Positions 29,742 through 33,322 of a stretch of DNA of 33,322 nucleotides are shown here, piece after piece (position 1 is the first letter of the stretch; each line of letters starts with the position of its first letter). The notes below the pieces were generated by a model. That model was not told where the DNA came from and did no database searches. It saw nothing but the letters and a program-made list of their open reading frames with translations. The stretch is from the NCBI GenBank assembly GCA_947476485.1, contig CANJQU010000042.1, positions 1 through 33,322 on the forward strand, in the 5' to 3' direction. The position numbers were made by a program, and so were the translations under genes. This DNA is from Chitinophagaceae bacterium. Its GTDB lineage: Bacteria > Bacteroidota > Bacteroidia > Chitinophagales > Chitinophagaceae.

Positions 29742-30968
29742 TTGAACAAGAGCAAAATATACCACTCACCATTTAACATTGCCGTGCTTGTGGCGGGGAT
29801 CGGATTCTTTATTGATGCCTTTGATCTGTTCCTGTTCAATGTTTATCGTATTCCTTCGTTAAAGGATCTTGGTTTGTCAGGTAGTGAGCTAACGGGGACA
29901 GGGGAGCGACTGCTTTCCATCCAGATGGCGGGGATGATGGTAGGAGGGGTAATTACCGGGGTGATCGGAGATAAGAAGGGCAGGGTTACGGTATTGTACG
30001 GCTCCATACTACTTTATTCACTCGCCAATTTTGCTAATGCGTTTGTACAGGATGTCAATACTTATGCGGTCATTCGTTTTCTTGCAGGGGTGGGGCTGGC
30101 AGGGGAACTCGGTTCGGGTATCACACTGGTATCTGAGAGCATGTCCGTTGAAAAACGTGGATACGGGACAATACTTGTGGCTACGCTGGGGGCACTGGGC
30201 GCAGTAACAGCAGGGCTGATCGGTGATTTTTTGCCGTGGCGGCAAGCATTTCTTGCAGCGGGTGCAGCGGGTGGCATTTTGCTGATCCTTCGTCTGAGGT
30301 CGTTCGAGTCGTCGATGTTCGTGGCAGCTAAGGCCGGCAATGAAAGGCGTGGATCGCTGTTGCTCTTGTTCTCATCCCGGAGAAGAGCCTTGAAGTACTT
30401 TGGGTGCATACTTATGGGTGTGCCGATCTGGTATAGTGTCGGCCTGCTTATTACACTGTCGCCGGAGATAGCTAAGATGTATAACATAGAGGGGCTTAAG
30501 CTTTCCACTTGTTTTATTTTGTTCCAGGTGGGTATATGCAGTGGTGATCTGCTGAGCGGGATACTCAGCCAGTTGTTCAGGAGCAGAAAAAAGATTCTTC
30601 TTATGTTTATGGCGCTTGGGGTGCTGTCTACCGTATATCATTTCATCAGGATAGATAATAGTCAGCAACTGAGCATCACCTCATTCTTTATGGGTTTGGG
30701 CTGCGGGTATCTATCTGTTTTTGTTACTGCTACCGCAGAGCATTTCGGTACCAATCTGCGGGTTACGGTGACAGCAACGGTTACCAATTTTATGCGCGGC
30801 GCGCTGGTGCTGCTGATACCGCTGCACCAGTTCCTTGAACGCTTATTTCATACGCACCTAACCGGTGGCCTCATCGCAACGGGATTTATTGTATGGGGAT
30901 TGGCGATATTGTCTGCATCGCTGCTATCTGAGACTTTTGGGAGGTCGCTGGCGTATGCTGAAGAGTAG
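29742..30968 (+). CDS. MFS family transporter
   Basis: A 408-residue inner-membrane transporter of the major facilitator superfamily with about twelve TM segments. The loop 2-3 signature GVIGDKKGRVTVLYG (motif A) is clear, the N-terminal segment GIGFFIDAFDLFLFNVYRIP has the acidic residues found in sugar/metabolite:H+ symporters of this fold, and RFLAGVGLAGELGSG is typical of TM4. The sequence resembles organic acid or aromatic acid:H+ symporters, but the substrate is unknown. The start is TTG at 29742, preceded by AGAAGGA about 9 bases upstream; the next in-frame ATG lies deep inside the membrane region. It stands alone between two secreted-protein genes. Confidence 0.87.
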   Translation: MNKSKIYHSPFNIAVLVAGIGFFIDAFDLFLFNVYRIPSLKDLGLSGSELTGTGERLLSIQMAGMMVGGVITGVIGDKKGRVTVLYGSILLYSLANFANAFVQDVNTYAVIRFLAGVGLAGELGSGITLVSESMSVEKRGYGTILVATLGALGAVTAGLIGDFLPWRQAFLAAGAAGGILLILRLRSFESSMFVAAKAGNERRGSLLLLFSSRRRALKYFGCILMGVPIWYSVGLLITLSPEIAKMYNIEGLKLSTCFILFQVGICSGDLLSGILSQLFRSRKKILLMFMALGVLSTVYHFIRIDNSQQLSITSFFMGLGCGYLSVFVTATAEHFGTNLRVTVTATVTNFMRGALVLLIPLHQFLERLFHTHLTGGLIATGFIVWGLAILSASLLSETFGRSLAYAEE

Positions 30969-31265
30969 GGCCTTATTTAGCGCAACCTAAGCCCTGTCGG
31001 AGCACTCTGTATTATCTGAAAATAACCTGCGGGCACGCGGCAACCCAATCGTTCGACTGAGTTCACTACAAGAGGGTGCTGTTGTGTGGACATTTTGTAT
31101 TGCAGAAGAATATTCCATTTCAAATTCTGGCTGAATATTTGCTTATATATTATAATGGTGCATGTTGTGATCGTATTACTTAATTTGCTATCTTTATGGC
31201 GGTAGAAAAGCGTATGTGGTAATGGTCCCGGCAATAGCAAGTGCACGGGTATAATAAATTAATTC
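30969..31265. other. Intergenic region, nothing firm
   Basis: About 297 bases between the MFS gene and the partial adhesin gene. TTAATTTG at 31180-31187 is one base from a -7 box and could serve the adhesin gene. A minus-strand open frame of 89 codons is present but looks non-coding. Confidence 0.3.
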
Positions 31266-33322
31266 ATGGGAGCATTTTTTTTACGTTCACTTTTTACTTT
31301 GATCGCAGGTAAGGATGGTCGTATTACAACTATAAAGACCTTTATCGTTATCCTTTGTTGTTTTGGTACGCCGGGATATGCCGCTGTGACGGTAACACCT
31401 GCGGGCGGCGGCACCAACATTTGCAGCAGCAAGGCCGTAGGTGGCAGTGCGCCTGCCTTTACTACGTTGGGAACGATGTCAATTACGGAGGGTAATAATG
31501 CTGATATTTTCGGGCCTGGTACCGATGTCGTCGTACTTACCGCTCCTGCCGGCTGGCAATTCAACACAGCTTCACCTCCGGTTTTTGGTTATACTACGGG
31601 CTCCAATGTAACATCTGTTACGGGCAGCATTACGAGCACAACGTTAACTATCAACATAGCTGTAAACAACATAAATGGTTCGGACCAGGTAACGATAACG
31701 GGGCTGAAAGTGCAAGCGACGTCCACATCGTCGGCAGCAGGAAATATTTTATGTACGTCGCTCACCGGTGGTACTATCGCCGGCATTATACCTGGTGCGG
31801 GTACACCGAATTTCGGCACCCTGTCGTTGTCGGCGCCGCTTACACCGTCAGTAACGATAGCTGCGTCGCCGGCGGGCATAATATGTGCAGGGGCAAATAC
31901 AGTATTTACCCCCACTCCGGTAAATGGGGGTACCACACCGGCGTATCAATGGTATCTGAATGGTACGAGCGTTGCGACGGGCGCCAGTTATGCCAACAGC
32001 AGCCTGGCCAATGGAAATACCATATATTGTATCATGACTGCGAGCGGCACCTGTATCACCGGTTCGACCGCAACATCGAATACAATAACGATGGTGGTGC
32101 ATCCTGCCCCGCTGCCGATAACAGGCACGACGTCTACCTGTGTTGGCGGCACAGCAAGATTGAGCGATGCCACACCATCCGGCACATGGAGCAGCTCTAA
32201 CATTGCTGTGGCCGGGATAGACGGATCAGGTAATGTGACCGGAGTATCCGTAGGGACAGCGATCATTACTTATTTCGCGGCAGGATGCCCAGCCTCTGCT
32301 ACGATCACGATCAACAATCCTCCGCTTGCGCCGGTACTCACACCAACGTTAACTACCTTATGCAGCGGTGGCGTTGCCACAATCACAGCCACAGGCACGC
32401 CTGCGCCCACTACGGTTTTGTCGCAGACGTTTAACTCAGGGCTTGGAGGATGGACCATAGATAATACCGGCAGCAGCGGAATGGTTGCCGGCGGAGAATG
32501 GAAGGTATGCGGTGATGGCTATATAAATGAACAAGGCCTGTATCACTCTCCGGATAACAGCTCCTTTGCTATGTCTAATGCGGATACTTCCGGGTCTGCC
32601 TCATTTACTTCGACAAGGCTGGTGTCTCCGGTATTTTCGCTCGTTGCTTATGCAGGGGCAACCCTTACCTTTCAGCATGCTTATGCCTACTGGCCTGCGG
32701 GGGACTTCAATGTAAACCTGGATATATCTACAGATGGCGGAGGTTCCTGGACGACTATACAGAACTATGCAGGCCCGAGCATCGGCACGATGACCGGGTT
32801 TGTAGCCCAGACATTTTCCCTGAATGCTTACTTAGGTCAGCCGAATCTAAGGATACGATATTATTATTATTGTCACTGGGGTTACTACTGGGCGGTGGAC
32901 AATGTGCTGATCACGGGCATACCTTCGGTGGTCATCCCTACCTGGGCGCCGGTAACCAACCTGTTTACCAACCCTGGCGCAACAGTTCCTTATGTATCCG
33001 GTTCGGCTTATGATACATTGTATGTTCATCCGCCGAGTATCTCAACTACAGGATCAATAACCTATACGGTAACGGCTACCAGCAGCGGCTGTACGGCCAC
33101 GAGCAGAAGCACCGTTAATTTCACGCCTTCGCCGGCACCGATCACTGGAAATAAAAATATTTGTGTTGGCACTTCTACGAGTTTGAGTGATATTACGGGT
33201 GTGGGGACGTGGAGCAGTGGTAATACGGCTATTGCTACCGTTGTTACCGGCAGCGGTGTTGTGACTGGCGTATCTCCGGGTACTGTTATTATTACTTATT
33301 CGCTGGGTTCCGGCTGCACGGC
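31266..33322 (+). CDS. Secreted Ig-repeat protein, cut by the window end
   Basis: An open frame from ATG 31266 runs through the last base, giving at least 685 residues with no stop. A hydrophobic segment (TIKTFIVILCCFGTPGYA, about 22-39) acts as an export signal with a long basic n-region. Residues about 40-200 form an N-terminal beta-rich domain; 205-280 an Ig-like domain (PVNGGTTPAYQWYLNGT). Residues about 283-355 and 620-685 hold Ig-like domains of the same type as in the gene at 11479 (SGTWSSSN, GTWSSGN, GVSVGTAIITY). Residues about 384-551 resemble a choice-of-anchor/cleaved-adhesin jelly-roll (FNSGLGGWTIDN, AVDNVLITG). A T9SS tail is expected beyond the window, which is an inference. 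It is a probable surface adhesin. Confidence 0.85.
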   Translation, partial: MGAFFLRSLFTLIAGKDGRITTIKTFIVILCCFGTPGYAAVTVTPAGGGTNICSSKAVGGSAPAFTTLGTMSITEGNNADIFGPGTDVVVLTAPAGWQFNTASPPVFGYTTGSNVTSVTGSITSTTLTINIAVNNINGSDQVTITGLKVQATSTSSAAGNILCTSLTGGTIAGIIPGAGTPNFGTLSLSAPLTPSVTIAASPAGIICAGANTVFTPTPVNGGTTPAYQWYLNGTSVATGASYANSSLANGNTIYCIMTASGTCITGSTATSNTITMVVHPAPLPITGTTSTCVGGTARLSDATPSGTWSSSNIAVAGIDGSGNVTGVSVGTAIITYFAAGCPASATITINNPPLAPVLTPTLTTLCSGGVATITATGTPAPTTVLSQTFNSGLGGWTIDNTGSSGMVAGGEWKVCGDGYINEQGLYHSPDNSSFAMSNADTSGSASFTSTRLVSPVFSLVAYAGATLTFQHAYAYWPAGDFNVNLDISTDGGGSWTTIQNYAGPSIGTMTGFVAQTFSLNAYLGQPNLRIRYYYYCHWGYYWAVDNVLITGIPSVVIPTWAPVTNLFTNPGATVPYVSGSAYDTLYVHPPSISTTGSITYTVTATSSGCTATSRSTVNFTPSPAPITGNKNICVGTSTSLSDITGVGTWSSGNTAIATVVTGSGVVTGVSPGTVIITYSLGSGCT

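Noticed and set aside
30977-31246. Minus-strand open frame of 89 codons in the MFS/adhesin gap
   Set aside because: No recognisable domain, signal or start context, and the composition looks non-coding.

Overview
The window looks like chromosome from a member of the Bacteroidota, most likely a Chitinophagaceae-type bacterium. Promoters with the Bacteroidota -33/-7 pattern (TTTG, about 19 bases, TAnnTTTG) precede several genes. At least three secreted proteins end in type IX secretion (T9SS) sorting domains: one CHU_C/type B and two type A. The ribosomal protein bTHX, a single-RRM RNA-binding protein, DUF4286, DUF1572 and a DUF6249-like membrane protein also fit this group. Taxonomy is inferred from gene content only.

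Layout. Bases 1-3.9 kb hold small housekeeping genes: DUF4286, HU, bTHX, a UDP-sugar epimerase, an RRM protein, an unrecognised membrane protein and an HxpB-like HAD phosphatase. At 3.9-5.9 kb lies an ECF sigma factor, an anti-sigma-like membrane protein and a divergent DUF6249-like gene. The shared intergenic region carries two divergent copies of one ECF-type promoter, CTGTAACC-N17-GTCTTA, so the sigma factor probably drives both itself and the divergent gene. Bases 5.9-6.5 kb hold a RelE/ParE toxin-antitoxin pair. Bases 6.5-11.2 kb hold a leftward run (EamA exporter, branched-chain aminotransferase, GNAT, DUF1572) divergent from a MocR-type PLP regulator. Bases 11.5-16.7 kb carry two T9SS cargo genes, the first with seven tandem Ig-like repeats. 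Bases 17-23.7 kb hold gyrA followed by three tandem paralogous exported TPR-like genes. Bases 23.8-26.7 kb hold a fatty acid desaturase, a 2H phosphoesterase, a DUF1566-like lipoprotein-sized exported protein and a VOC protein. Then come tRNA-Ser(GGA), an AT-rich Sel1-repeat gene with a small overlapping gene, a seven-repeat propeller T9SS protein, an MFS transporter, and the 5' part of another Ig-repeat adhesin-like gene that runs off the window.

The most notable signals are the mirrored ECF promoters; the triplicated TPR family behind gyrA; a long motif with a DnaA-box-like core shared by the HU and gyrA upstream regions; two families of palindromic intergenic repeats, one inside the sigma/anti-sigma operon; and a valine at the GyrA position usually occupied by the quinolone-contacting serine. 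No complete novel defence or mobile system is evident. No stretch longer than 300 bases lacks a gene; the largest gaps (310-570, 11229-11478, 16683-16959, 30969-31265) hold promoters or shared motifs, or nothing recognisable.
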